From positions 186,001-250,000 of the forward strand of contig CAJYDM010000002.1 of the NCBI GenBank assembly GCA_913757435.1: a stretch of 64,000 bases of DNA. Reading direction: 5' to 3'. Shown here piece by piece: positions 18,071 through 26,998 of the stretch. How positions within the stretch are numbered: position 1 is the first letter of the stretch; each line of letters begins with the position of its first letter. The translations under genes and the position numbers were made by a program. This DNA is from Syntrophomonas sp. DTU019 (GTDB lineage Bacteria; Bacillota; Syntrophomonadia; Syntrophomonadales; Syntrophomonadaceae). Below the pieces are notes generated by a model. That model saw only the letters and a program-made list of their open reading frames with translations, searched no databases and was not told the origin of the DNA.

Positions 18071-19102
18071 CTATCCCTTAATAAGCCGCAGTATATCATT
18101 ATAGGTCACGAACACAATGATAAGCATCAGGAACATAAATCCCAGCCAGTGAATGAAGCCCTCTTTTTCCGGGTCGATAGGCTTACGGCGCAGAATCTCC
18201 GCCAGTGAGAATACCACCCGGGCACCATCCAGTGCCGGTATAGGCAGGAGATTCAATATCCCCAGGTTGATGGAGAGAAAAGCGATGAAAGACAAAAGGA
18301 AGATGGTCCCGTATTGTGAAGCCTCTCCCACCATCATGGTGATGCCTACCGGCCCTGCCAGATCACCGGCTGAAGCCCCGCCGCTGATCAACATCCACAA
18401 TCCCGAGAGCAGTGCCCCGGTCAGATAGAAGGTCTGCTGAAAGCCATAGGCTATGGATTGTATTATGCCCTGCTTTTCATATAACACCTGGCCCATCACC
18501 CCGATAGCGGGGGTGCCGGTCTGCGCATTGGGAACCGGCACCATCTGCAGATCGATGGTTTCGGCCTGGCGCTGCAGAGTCAGGGTTATTGCTTTACCGG
18601 GCTCTTTACTGCTCATGTGGGCGGTAATCTGCTCCCAGCTGGCGATAGGCTGTCCGTCGATGGCCAAAACCCGGTCACCGGGCATTACTCCTGCTGCAGC
18701 AGCCGGTTCACCTGCTATGACCTGGCCGATCACCGGTTCATTGGTAGGTGTGGGCAGGCCTATAAAAGCATAACTGTAAATAAAGATTAATAGCCCCAGG
18801 AAAAGGTTCATGGCCGGCCCGGCCACAGACACCGCGATCTTCTCCAGCGGGGTGCGGCGGCTATACCCCTTAGGGTCATCGTTATCCCCTGGTTCCTCCC
18901 CGGCCATACGCACAAATCCTCCTAATGGTATCAGACGCAGGGAATAGCTCACCCCGTTTTTACGGTGTGATATCAATGTGGGACCAAAACCCAAAGCAAA
19001 CTCATAGACCGGAATGCCTATGGCACGTGCGGTCAGGAAATGCCCCAGCTCGTGTACGAAAATCAACAAGCCCAGTACAATAATAGTGAGAAGTATGGTC
19101 AT
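18071..19102 (-). CDS. rseP: RIP metalloprotease RseP/RasP, site-2 protease
   Basis: A zinc intramembrane protease that trims membrane-bound regulators such as anti-sigma factors and signal-peptide remnants. It has an N-terminal membrane segment with HELGH at about residues 17-21, a PDZ domain (about 120-200, GDRVLAIDGQPI), and C-terminal membrane segments with the second zinc motif region (NLLPIPALDGARV). The 343-residue length is usual. It lies between dxr and ispG, the standard dxr-rseP-ispG-proS order of Clostridia. Confidence 0.95.
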   Translation of the reverse strand: MTILLTIIVLGLLIFVHELGHFLTARAIGIPVYEFALGFGPTLISHRKNGVSYSLRLIPLGGFVRMAGEEPGDNDDPKGYSRRTPLEKIAVSVAGPAMNLFLGLLIFIYSYAFIGLPTPTNEPVIGQVIAGEPAAAAGVMPGDRVLAIDGQPIASWEQITAHMSSKEPGKAITLTLQRQAETIDLQMVPVPNAQTGTPAIGVMGQVLYEKQGIIQSIAYGFQQTFYLTGALLSGLWMLISGGASAGDLAGPVGITMMVGEASQYGTIFLLSFIAFLSINLGILNLLPIPALDGARVVFSLAEILRRKPIDPEKEGFIHWLGFMFLMLIIVFVTYNDILRLIKG

Positions 19103-19139
19103 AATTGGCCTCCTTGCAGGATTGCGTCTACAATTACCA

Positions 19140-20315
19140 TTATACCCGTTTAGACAATTGTTGTATTATGTTTTGCGCCTCTCTCCGTGCCCAATGATCT
19201 GCGTCCAGGATGGTATCCAGATCGTCTGCCGGCAGGGGGAGGTGTCTTTCCATAACTTCAGCCACCGCAGTTACTATCGAATTGAAGGAAAGTCCCTCAT
19301 CCAGGAAAGCGGAGACCGCCACCTCATTGGCAGCATTCATCACCGCCGGCATGGTGCCCCCGGTTTTTCCGGCCTGATAGGCCAGGTCCAGAGCTGGAAA
19401 TCGTAACCGATCCGGCTTTTCGAAATGCAGTTCTCCCAGGCTGCATAGGTCCAGGCGCTGTACCGGGGACTCTTGTCGCTGAGGGTAGGTCAGGGCATAT
19501 TGAATGGGAATGCGCATATCATGCGGACCCAGGTGGGCTAAAAATGAACCGTCTACAAACTCCACCAGGGAGTGTACAATACTCTCCCGGTGCACCACCA
19601 CCTCGATATGGTCGTAGTCAGCAGCAAAGAGGTGGTGGGCTTCAATGACCTCCAGCCCTTTATTCATTAGGGTGGCTGAATCCACAGTGATTTTCGGCCC
19701 CATCATCCAGGTGGGGTGCTTTAATGTCATAGCCACAGTGACATTTTCTAATTGCATCGGTGAATAACTTCGAAATGGTCCACCTGAGGCGGTAAGCCAG
19801 ATTTTATGCAAATGCTCTCGCTCCCTTGCCAGGCACTGGAATATGGCGGAATGCTCACTGTCCACCGGCAGCAGCAAGATACCTTCATCCTCTACCCGGC
19901 GCATCACCAGGTCACCGGCTGCCACCAGGGTCTCTTTGTTGGCCAGGGCGACCCGCTTGCCTGCAGCAATAGCGGTCAAAGTCGGCTCAATGCCAATCGC
20001 CCCGCTCACTGCCACCAGGACTACATCGGCTTGAGGATGTGCGGCCAGTTCACACAAGCCCTGCATACCCTGGGAAAGCCGTATCCCCCCGTTCAACTGC
20101 TGCTGCAGGGCCTTATACGCCTTGTCCTCATGCACATTCACAGCCAGGGGCTGGCAGCGCCTGGCCTGCTCACACAGCAGGGCGGTTTCATTGTAGGCGG
20201 CTATGCCCACCAGCCTAAAGCGGTCCCGATGCCTTTCTATCACATCCAAGGCCTGGCGGCCAATGGAACCGGTCGATCCCAATACCACCACCCCGATTTT
20301 GCCATCACAACTCAT
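19140..20315 (-). CDS. dxr: 1-deoxy-D-xylulose 5-phosphate reductoisomerase
   Basis: DXR converts DXP to methylerythritol 4-phosphate with NADPH, the first committed step of the MEP pathway. GVVVLGSTGSIGRQALDVI is the NADPH-binding start, LANKETLVAAGDLV and LPVDSEHSAIFQC are substrate and metal motifs, and LTASGGPFR and MGPKITVDSATLMNKGLEVI complete the active site. 391 residues is typical. The start overlaps the preceding AI-2E family gene by 11 bases. Confidence 0.96.
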   Translation of the reverse strand: MSCDGKIGVVVLGSTGSIGRQALDVIERHRDRFRLVGIAAYNETALLCEQARRCQPLAVNVHEDKAYKALQQQLNGGIRLSQGMQGLCELAAHPQADVVLVAVSGAIGIEPTLTAIAAGKRVALANKETLVAAGDLVMRRVEDEGILLLPVDSEHSAIFQCLAREREHLHKIWLTASGGPFRSYSPMQLENVTVAMTLKHPTWMMGPKITVDSATLMNKGLEVIEAHHLFAADYDHIEVVVHRESIVHSLVEFVDGSFLAHLGPHDMRIPIQYALTYPQRQESPVQRLDLCSLGELHFEKPDRLRFPALDLAYQAGKTGGTMPAVMNAANEVAVSAFLDEGLSFNSIVTAVAEVMERHLPLPADDLDTILDADHWARREAQNIIQQLSKRV

Positions 20316-21429
20316 GATCTTTCCTCCAATTAAAGCGATCCAGCAGTCCAGCCCGGTGGCTGGCGATCACTAAGACCAATAATACTGGCCCTAGAATCAG
20401 CCCGGTCAGTCCGGCCAACTGCAGCCCTACATAAAGCGATATCAATGTGGCCAAGGGGTGCAGACCGATATTGTCTCCCACTATCTTGGGTTCCAATATC
20501 TGGCGTATTCCGGAGATAATCAGGTATATTATCAACAGACTGATGCCCAGGCGGGTCTCGTGTATCAAGAGGCTGTAAGCCGCCCAGGGCAGGAATATCA
20601 TCCCCGGTCCCAAAACCGGCATAATATCTAGAAATCCGACTAAAAGGCCGATAGTCAAAATATATTTTATGCCCAGCAATTTCAGGGATACCATAGTGAT
20701 TATCGTGGTTATGGTGATAAGGATGCCATAGGCACGGACGAACCCGGTCAGGGCTTTAAACAATTGAGTGACCACTTTGATGGTCTGGTAGCGGAAACTG
20801 TCTGGCAGGCTGTTTACGAAAAAAGTTCGGATCTTGGAACGGTCATTGATGATCAGATAGGTGGCCACAGTGGTGATGATCATGAAAACCAGCATCCCCG
20901 GCAGCATCAACAAGAACTGGGTGAGCCCGTCTATAGTGCCGTTCATCATTCTGGTGAGGGATTCCAGGCCTTTTTGCAGGTTATTCTCTATAGCAGTCTG
21001 GGCCGCCATAGGCAGATTGAGCTGCCCATAGAACCATTCAAAATTGCTGACTGCATCCATCAACTGGCTGGCGGCCTGGTCGGAATAACGGACTATAAGT
21101 GGATAAAGGCGGTTTATCTCGCTGATCACTACTGAAACCACTAATGAGAGCAGGTATACGAAAGCCCCTACCACCAGCAACAGGCTGGCCGCGGTGGCCA
21201 GAGCCCGGTTCAGTCTAACCCGCACTTCAAAAAATATCACCAGGGGCTCGATCAACACCGCCAATAAAACCGCGATAATAAAGGGAAGGAAGACCTGGGG
21301 GAGCTTGACTAGAACGGTAATCAATGCCGGAGCAACCAGAGACATAAAAAGATATATCATTACTAAAATCAGTACCACAATGCCTAGCTTAATAAAGGTC
21401 TTAATATATTTAAGCAGTTCTGGATCCAA
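20305..21429 (-). CDS. AI-2E family transporter-like membrane protein (YtvI type)
   Basis: A 374-residue polytopic protein of the AI-2E exporter/YtvI/YdiK family, many of whose members are transporters of unknown substrate. It shows several long hydrophobic segments (around residues 10-60, 65-95, 145-170, 215-320), an amphipathic region between them, and a late GLQLAGLTGLILGPVLLVLV typical of the family end. I chose TTG at 21427-21429, six or seven bases after AAGGGAGGG; the longer frame opens at a GTG upstream of that site. It is inserted between cdsA and dxr, which are adjacent in Bacillus. No substrate can be inferred. Confidence 0.85.
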   Translation of the reverse strand: MDPELLKYIKTFIKLGIVVLILVMIYLFMSLVAPALITVLVKLPQVFLPFIIAVLLAVLIEPLVIFFEVRVRLNRALATAASLLLVVGAFVYLLSLVVSVVISEINRLYPLIVRYSDQAASQLMDAVSNFEWFYGQLNLPMAAQTAIENNLQKGLESLTRMMNGTIDGLTQFLLMLPGMLVFMIITTVATYLIINDRSKIRTFFVNSLPDSFRYQTIKVVTQLFKALTGFVRAYGILITITTIITMVSLKLLGIKYILTIGLLVGFLDIMPVLGPGMIFLPWAAYSLLIHETRLGISLLIIYLIISGIRQILEPKIVGDNIGLHPLATLISLYVGLQLAGLTGLILGPVLLVLVIASHRAGLLDRFNWRKDHEL

Positions 21430-21462
21430 CTGGGACCCTCCCTTGTGAAATGATGACACGGG

Positions 21463-22260
21463 TTACATCATCAGGCGAAAACCGTAGTATACCAGAGGCA
21501 AAACCAAGAGGAAGCTGTCGAAGCGGTCCAAAACGCCGCCATGTCCGGGAATAATATGACCGCTGTCTTTTACCCCGAAATAACGCTTTATAGAGGACAT
21601 GAACAGATCCCCCAACTGGGCGGCCAGGCTGGCTAACAGTGCTAATATTACAAGATATGCACTCTTATCAGGGGTTAGGGTAGTAAAATATGCAAAAACC
21701 AGGGCGGTGATAACACAGAATAATAAGCTCCCCATAGCACCCTCCCAGGTCTTTTTGGGGCTGAGCTGAGGGGCCAGTCTCCTTTTGCCCCACATCATCC
21801 CCACCGCGTAACCCCCTACGTCACTGGCCCAGGTTAAGAGTAGGGCTAATAGCATGATCAAAAAGGGATCTGGCAGATGCAGCATGCGCAGTGCATATTG
21901 CAAGGTGAGGCCAAGGTAGGCCGGTCCGAAAAGGTTGATAGCAACCTCGGCGACGGAGAGGCGTGGATAGTATACGACTACCATGGACACCATCACCAGC
22001 ATCACAGCCATTAAACCGGCCCATAACCATTCCTGGTCAAGCAGGGGGGAGGCCCATAATAAAAGCATGAGGCCGTAACCCGGCACCCACATGACCTCAA
22101 CCGCTTTTTGTCGCAGCATACGACCATACTCATACAAGGAAGCGACTGCCATGAGCAGAAATAGCCCTTTCCATAAGGCTCCGCCCTGATAGAGGCAGAA
22201 TATTATGATTGCCACCCCAACCAGGGCGCTGATGACCCTGGTCCTAAGCATGGTCTTCAC
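21463..22260 (-). CDS. cdsA: Phosphatidate cytidylyltransferase
   Basis: CdsA makes CDP-diacylglycerol from phosphatidate and CTP at the membrane, the branch point for phospholipid synthesis. The protein has about seven hydrophobic segments in 265 residues and the C-terminal signature SSIKRYFGVKDSGHIIPGHG followed by GVLDRFDS, with SPKKTWEGAMGS earlier; the Asp residues are the metal-binding ones. It overlaps the uppS end by 17 bases, as in the usual frr-uppS-cdsA order. Confidence 0.96.
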   Translation of the reverse strand: MKTMLRTRVISALVGVAIIIFCLYQGGALWKGLFLLMAVASLYEYGRMLRQKAVEVMWVPGYGLMLLLWASPLLDQEWLWAGLMAVMLVMVSMVVVYYPRLSVAEVAINLFGPAYLGLTLQYALRMLHLPDPFLIMLLALLLTWASDVGGYAVGMMWGKRRLAPQLSPKKTWEGAMGSLLFCVITALVFAYFTTLTPDKSAYLVILALLASLAAQLGDLFMSSIKRYFGVKDSGHIIPGHGGVLDRFDSFLLVLPLVYYGFRLMM

Positions 22261-22981
22261 CCTGCCGGCTTAACCCGCCAAAACGACGGTCACGGCCTTT
22301 ATATGCGGCTATGGCCTCCATGAGGTCTGATTCTGTGAAATCGGGCCAAAGCCGCTCAGTCACCCAAATTTCGGTATAGGCGATCTGCCATAACAAGAAG
22401 TTGCTGAGGCGCATCTCCCCTGCGGTGCGGATCAACAGATCCGGATCGGGCAGTTGGGAAGTGAACAAAAATGAAGAAAAAAGGTCCTCGTCGATAGCAT
22501 CTACCGACAGTTGTCCTGATGCCACCAGTGCAGCCGCCTTTCTGGCCGCAGTCAGGATCTCGTTGCGGGCTCCGTAGTTGAGGGCGATATTGAAGTTCAG
22601 TCCGCTGTTGTGGCGAGTTTTTCTCAAGGCATCTTGCAGTTGCAATCGGCATCTCTGCGGCAGAGAATAGTAGTCCCCCAGGATATTTACCTTAACGTTG
22701 TTGTCATGTAATTCCTGCAGTTCTTTGAGAAGATATTCCACCAGCAAGTTCATGAGATAATCCACTTCTTCACTGGGACGTCTCCAATTCTCGGTGGAGA
22801 AGGCGAAGACCGTCAGATAAGGTATGTTCAACTCGCCCATTGTCTTGACCACACGCTTTAAGGCACTCATGCCAGCTCTGTGCCCCATGGTCCGGGGCAT
22901 CAGCCGTTTTTGAGCCCAGCGCCCATTGCCGTCCATTATCACCGCGATATGGCGCGGCATATCCTCGCTCCCAGGCGCCAC
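22244..22981 (-). CDS. uppS: Isoprenyl (undecaprenyl diphosphate) synthase
   Basis: A cis-prenyltransferase making the undecaprenyl carrier for peptidoglycan. It has HIAVIMDGNGRWAQKR with the catalytic Asp, GHRAGMSALKRVV, FSTENWRRPSEEV and the C-terminal PDLLIRTAGEMRLSNFLLWQ with LWPDF, all family motifs. 245 residues. The GTG start (22979-22981) is preceded by AAGGGA; an internal ATG seven codons later is an alternative. It begins the lipid and isoprenoid gene run, preceded by a GC-rich hairpin and a possible promoter. Confidence 0.95.
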   Translation of the reverse strand: MAPGSEDMPRHIAVIMDGNGRWAQKRLMPRTMGHRAGMSALKRVVKTMGELNIPYLTVFAFSTENWRRPSEEVDYLMNLLVEYLLKELQELHDNNVKVNILGDYYSLPQRCRLQLQDALRKTRHNSGLNFNIALNYGARNEILTAARKAAALVASGQLSVDAIDEDLFSSFLFTSQLPDPDLLIRTAGEMRLSNFLLWQIAYTEIWVTERLWPDFTESDLMEAIAAYKGRDRRFGGLSRQGEDHA

Positions 22982-23006
22982 AGTATCCCTTCTCTCCTAA
23001 ACGATA

Positions 23007-23027
23007 ATACCCCCGTTAGGGGGGTAT
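23007..23027 (-). promoter_or_regulatory. GC-rich hairpin in the uppS leader (possible terminator)
   Basis: An eight-pair stem, ATACCCCC and GGGGGTAT, with a five-base loop lies between frr and uppS. The transcribed strand continues with TATCGTTTAGG, which is a poor U-tract, so termination would be inefficient. It sits downstream of a TATAAT box at 23043-23048. It could end frr transcripts, act as a leader attenuator, or stabilise the uppS message. Confidence 0.45.
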
Positions 23028-23042
23028 AAAAACTTACTCAAT

Positions 23043-23071
23043 ATTATAACCGCCGCAGACTGGAAATAAAA
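23043..23071 (-). promoter_or_regulatory. Possible promoter for the uppS run
   Basis: A perfect TATAAT (23043-23048) lies in the frr-uppS gap on the transcribed strand. The matching -35 position (TTTTAT, about 17 bases upstream) is weak. It is plausible as a secondary promoter for uppS-cdsA and the genes behind, but not strongly supported. Confidence 0.35.
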
Positions 23072-23078
23072 CCCGTAT

Positions 23079-23636
23079 CTAGACCTCCATGATCTCCTTT
23101 TCTTTGGCCTGCAGGATGGTGTCTACATTCTTGATGTAACGGTCGGTGAGTTTTTGCACCTCATCGATGCCCTTCTTGTTCTCATCCTCGGTAAGGAGTT
23201 TCTCCTTCTCACCCGCTTTCAGCATATCATTAGCTTCACGGCGGATGTTGCGCACCGCCACCCGAGCCTCTTCAGCCCTTTTCTTGACCACTTTGGCCAA
23301 CTCCTTGCGCCGCTCCCCGGTGAGCTGCGGCACCGCGATGCGGATCACGTTGCCATCATTGCTGGGGGTTATGCCCAGGTCAGATTTCATTATGGCTTTT
23401 TCGATATCGGCTATCATTGATTTGTCCCAGGGCTGTATCACCAGGAGGCGAGCCTCTGGCACGGTTATATTAGCTAACTGATTGACCGGGGTCATTACCC
23501 CGTAGTAGTCCACACTCAGTTTTTCCACCATGGCGGGGTTGGCACGCCCGGCCCGCATCGCAGCCAGATCCTTAGTCAGATGCTCCAGGCTCTTTTTCAT
23601 GCGGTCTTCAGCATCATTGATTATGTCTCTGATCAT
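23079..23636 (-). CDS. frr: Ribosome recycling factor
   Basis: RRF splits post-termination ribosomes together with EF-G. The 185 residues show MKKSLEHLTKDLAAMRAGRA at the N-terminal helix, YYGVMTPVNQLANITVPEAR in the head domain and a long C-terminal helix region ending with LQAKEKEIMEV. Length and motifs match the family exactly. It lies six bases after pyrH. Confidence 0.97.
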   Translation of the reverse strand: MIRDIINDAEDRMKKSLEHLTKDLAAMRAGRANPAMVEKLSVDYYGVMTPVNQLANITVPEARLLVIQPWDKSMIADIEKAIMKSDLGITPSNDGNVIRIAVPQLTGERRKELAKVVKKRAEEARVAVRNIRREANDMLKAGEKEKLLTEDENKKGIDEVQKLTDRYIKNVDTILQAKEKEIMEV

Positions 23637-23642
23637 TGGATT

Positions 23643-25039
<1,397 letters not shown>

Positions 25040-25095
25040 TGTCGATTCCTCCTATTTCCGGTGTATCTTGAAAATCTATGCAATAAGTAATAATC

Positions 25096-25133
25096 AAAAA
25101 GGAGGGGTGTAGGAACAACCCCCAGCACCCCTC
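25096..25133 (-). terminator. Intrinsic terminator between rpsB and tsf
   Basis: GAGGGGTG and CACCCCTC (25126-25133 and 25102-25109) form a perfect eight-pair stem with a 16-base loop, followed by CTTTTTGATT on the transcribed strand. This is a convincing terminator shape six bases after the rpsB stop. With no obvious promoter before tsf, it probably acts as a partial terminator setting the S2 to EF-Ts ratio. Confidence 0.75.
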
Positions 25134-25139
25134 ACTCCG

Positions 25140-25838
25140 TTATGCGTTTACCTGTTCCCCTTGCCTGCCTTCCAGAACAGCATCCGCGATTCTGGAGGAT
25201 ATTAATTTCACGGCTCGGATGGCATCGTCGTTGCCGGGGATAACATAATCGATTTCATCAGGATCGCAGTTGGTGTCAACTATCGCCACCACTGGTATGT
25301 TGAGCTTTCTGGCTTCTGCTACCGCGATCTTTTCCTTGCGAGGATCCACCACAAAAACGGCTCCGGGCAGGCGTTCCATGTCCTTGATACCGCCCAGGAA
25401 GCGTTCCAAACGCTCCTTTTCGTTGAGCAGGCGGGCAATCTCCTTCTTAGTCAGGACTTCCATGGAACCATCGGCCTGCATCCTTTCCAATTCCTTCAAG
25501 CGCAGGACCCGTTTACGAATGGTCTTGTAATTGGTCAGCATGCCCCCCAGCCAGCGCTGGTTGACAAAATGCATCCCGCAGCGGTTGGCTTCTTCCCGAA
25601 TGGTTTCCTGGGCCTGTTTCTTGGTGCCTACGAATAAGACCCCTTTACCTTCCGCGGATACGCTTTTCACAAAATTGTAAGCGTCGTCGAATTTCCGTAC
25701 CGTCTGTTGCAAATCGATGATGTAAATCCCGTTTCTCTCCATATAAATATAGGTAGCCATCTTGGGATTCCATCTGCGTGTCTGGTGTCCGAAATGCACC
25801 CCTGCCTCGAGGAGTTGCTTCATAGTAATTACTGACAC
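25140..25838 (-). CDS. rpsB: 30S ribosomal protein S2
   Basis: S2 completes the 30S body near S1 and the mRNA exit. [20 protein letters not shown] and the second signature [20 protein letters not shown] with [20 protein letters not shown] are clear. 232 residues. The GTG start lies eight bases after AGGAGG. It follows the swrB-like gene, as in Bacillus, but has its own promoter and a leader of about 105 bases. Confidence 0.97.
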   Translation of the reverse strand: MSVITMKQLLEAGVHFGHQTRRWNPKMATYIYMERNGIYIIDLQQTVRKFDDAYNFVKSVSAEGKGVLFVGTKKQAQETIREEANRCGMHFVNQRWLGGMLTNYKTIRKRVLRLKELERMQADGSMEVLTKKEIARLLNEKERLERFLGGIKDMERLPGAVFVVDPRKEKIAVAEARKLNIPVVAIVDTNCDPDEIDYVIPGNDDAIRAVKLISSRIADAVLEGRQGEQVNA

Positions 25839-25950
25839 CTAGAACACCTCCTTTCAGTTTTATTCCTCCGCTGTTTCATCCCCGCCGACCACTTACTTAA
25901 TGGTAAGCACTAATCAGCAGATCCTGCAGCGTGTGTAATTACCAAAAATT

Positions 25951-25979
25951 AATATAACATAAGCGTGATGCTTTGGCAA
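25951..25979 (-). promoter_or_regulatory. Sigma-A promoter of rpsB-tsf-pyrH-frr
   Basis: TTGCCA (25974-25979), a 17-base spacer and TATATT (25951-25956) preceded by TGT, an extended -10. Transcription would start near 25944, giving about 105 untranslated bases before rpsB; these contain a small CTTAC/GTAAG stem. The remaining gap up to 26076 shows only a weak AGGGG/CCCCT stem (25993-26025) without a U-tract and no gene. Confidence 0.75.
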
Positions 25980-26076
25980 TATTCGATTCTGAAGGGGCTT
26001 TACCGGAGGTTTAGTAGGCACCCCTAAATTAATCTACATTGCTATATTGTTGTGACAATCGCCGCCGATTATACCT

Positions 26077-26649
26077 TCAAGTGGCTTTGTCGAGCCTTTT
26101 TTTCCGGGTCAGGTTAAGTATCAACTCAACCTCTCCTTGACCGCGGGAAAGCAGCTGAGCTATCTGTTTGGGCTTCAAGCCCTGATTGTGAAGCTGGTTG
26201 ACCGCCAGAGTGGGATGCATCTTCCGGTAGTACTCACCGTCACGGTCTTCAGGAATGTCTGCTGTGAGCTGCTGGGGTGGTCGCGGTAAATCGCTGGACA
26301 GCGTATTCCAGGCCTGATCACTATTTTGCTCCTCAGCTTCTGGACACTCCTCCATTGACAATTCCCGGTAAAACTGCAACCGCGGATCCGGCCCAGCTTG
26401 CGGTATTTCGGGAGATGGCGGCATCGTTTCCCGGGCTGCCTGAAAGCGCTGTTCGAAATCATCCAAGACTCGTTTGGATAGATCCACGGCATTGCTCAGC
26501 ATGGCCTCCATGTCCTGACTGACTATGCGCGCTTCGTTGATAAGATCCTCCAACTGCCGGGCTGTAGTACGGAGCCCTTCCTGCCTGGCCCACCACAACC
26601 AGCCCGCAAAAAGCAGCAATAGGCTTCCTAAGGCCGTCATTTGCCACAT
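26077..26649 (-). CDS. SwrB-like (DUF6115-type) membrane-anchored protein
   Basis: A 190-residue protein with one N-terminal membrane segment (LGSLLLLFAGWLWWA), a charged, probably coiled region to about residue 75, a Pro-rich linker, and a C-terminal helix-turn-helix-like module (LAVNQLHNQGLKPKQIAQLL then SRGQGEVELILNL). This layout and the position between sigD and rpsB match SwrB of Bacillus, which promotes assembly of the flagellar export apparatus. Sequence similarity to SwrB proper is confined to the general architecture, so the role is inferred. It has a weakly spaced AGGAG before the ATG. Confidence 0.7.
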   Translation of the reverse strand: MWQMTALGSLLLLFAGWLWWARQEGLRTTARQLEDLINEARIVSQDMEAMLSNAVDLSKRVLDDFEQRFQAARETMPPSPEIPQAGPDPRLQFYRELSMEECPEAEEQNSDQAWNTLSSDLPRPPQQLTADIPEDRDGEYYRKMHPTLAVNQLHNQGLKPKQIAQLLSRGQGEVELILNLTRKKRLDKAT

Positions 26650-26663
26650 AAAGGGATCAACTC

Positions 26664-26984
26664 CTAAATCTTAATGTCGATAGTATTGCCCTTATGATAG
26701 TCCCTAAAAATCGCCTGATCCTGGTCCTGCCTGGCTTCATCGCCTCCACGGCGCTCACCCTGCTGTTGTCGGTCCTGGTGTTTGGATTCCTTTTTCTGCA
26801 TGGTTTTGGCTTCGGGATCGTTTGACTCCTGTACCGTATGGCGCTGGGCAACCGTCTGAGCGGTGATCAGTTGAGAGAACTCGCTCTGCCGTTGGTTGGC
26901 CGAAGTCCCTTGAGCCTGTTGGATGCGCGCTATTTCGCCTACTTTTTGAACCAGAACCTGCATATCCACACTGCGGATACTCAT
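26664..26984 (-). CDS. Small uncharacterised protein of the motility cluster
   Basis: A 106-residue hydrophilic protein I cannot assign. The N-terminal part (MSIRSVDMQVLVQKVGEIAR) is mildly hydrophobic and helix-prone. From about residue 50 the protein is very rich in Gln, Lys, Arg, Asp and Glu (KKESKHQDRQQQGERRGG) and probably disordered, ending in KGNTIDIKI. The ATG at 26982-26984 has GGAGGG six bases ahead and is preferred over an upstream start overlapping the FapA gene. No signal peptide, membrane segment or Cys is visible. Its place between the FapA and swrB-like genes suggests a motility link, no more. Confidence 0.75.
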   Translation of the reverse strand: MSIRSVDMQVLVQKVGEIARIQQAQGTSANQRQSEFSQLITAQTVAQRHTVQESNDPEAKTMQKKESKHQDRQQQGERRGGDEARQDQDQAIFRDYHKGNTIDIKI

Positions 26985-26998
26985 CTGTGTCCCTCCGT

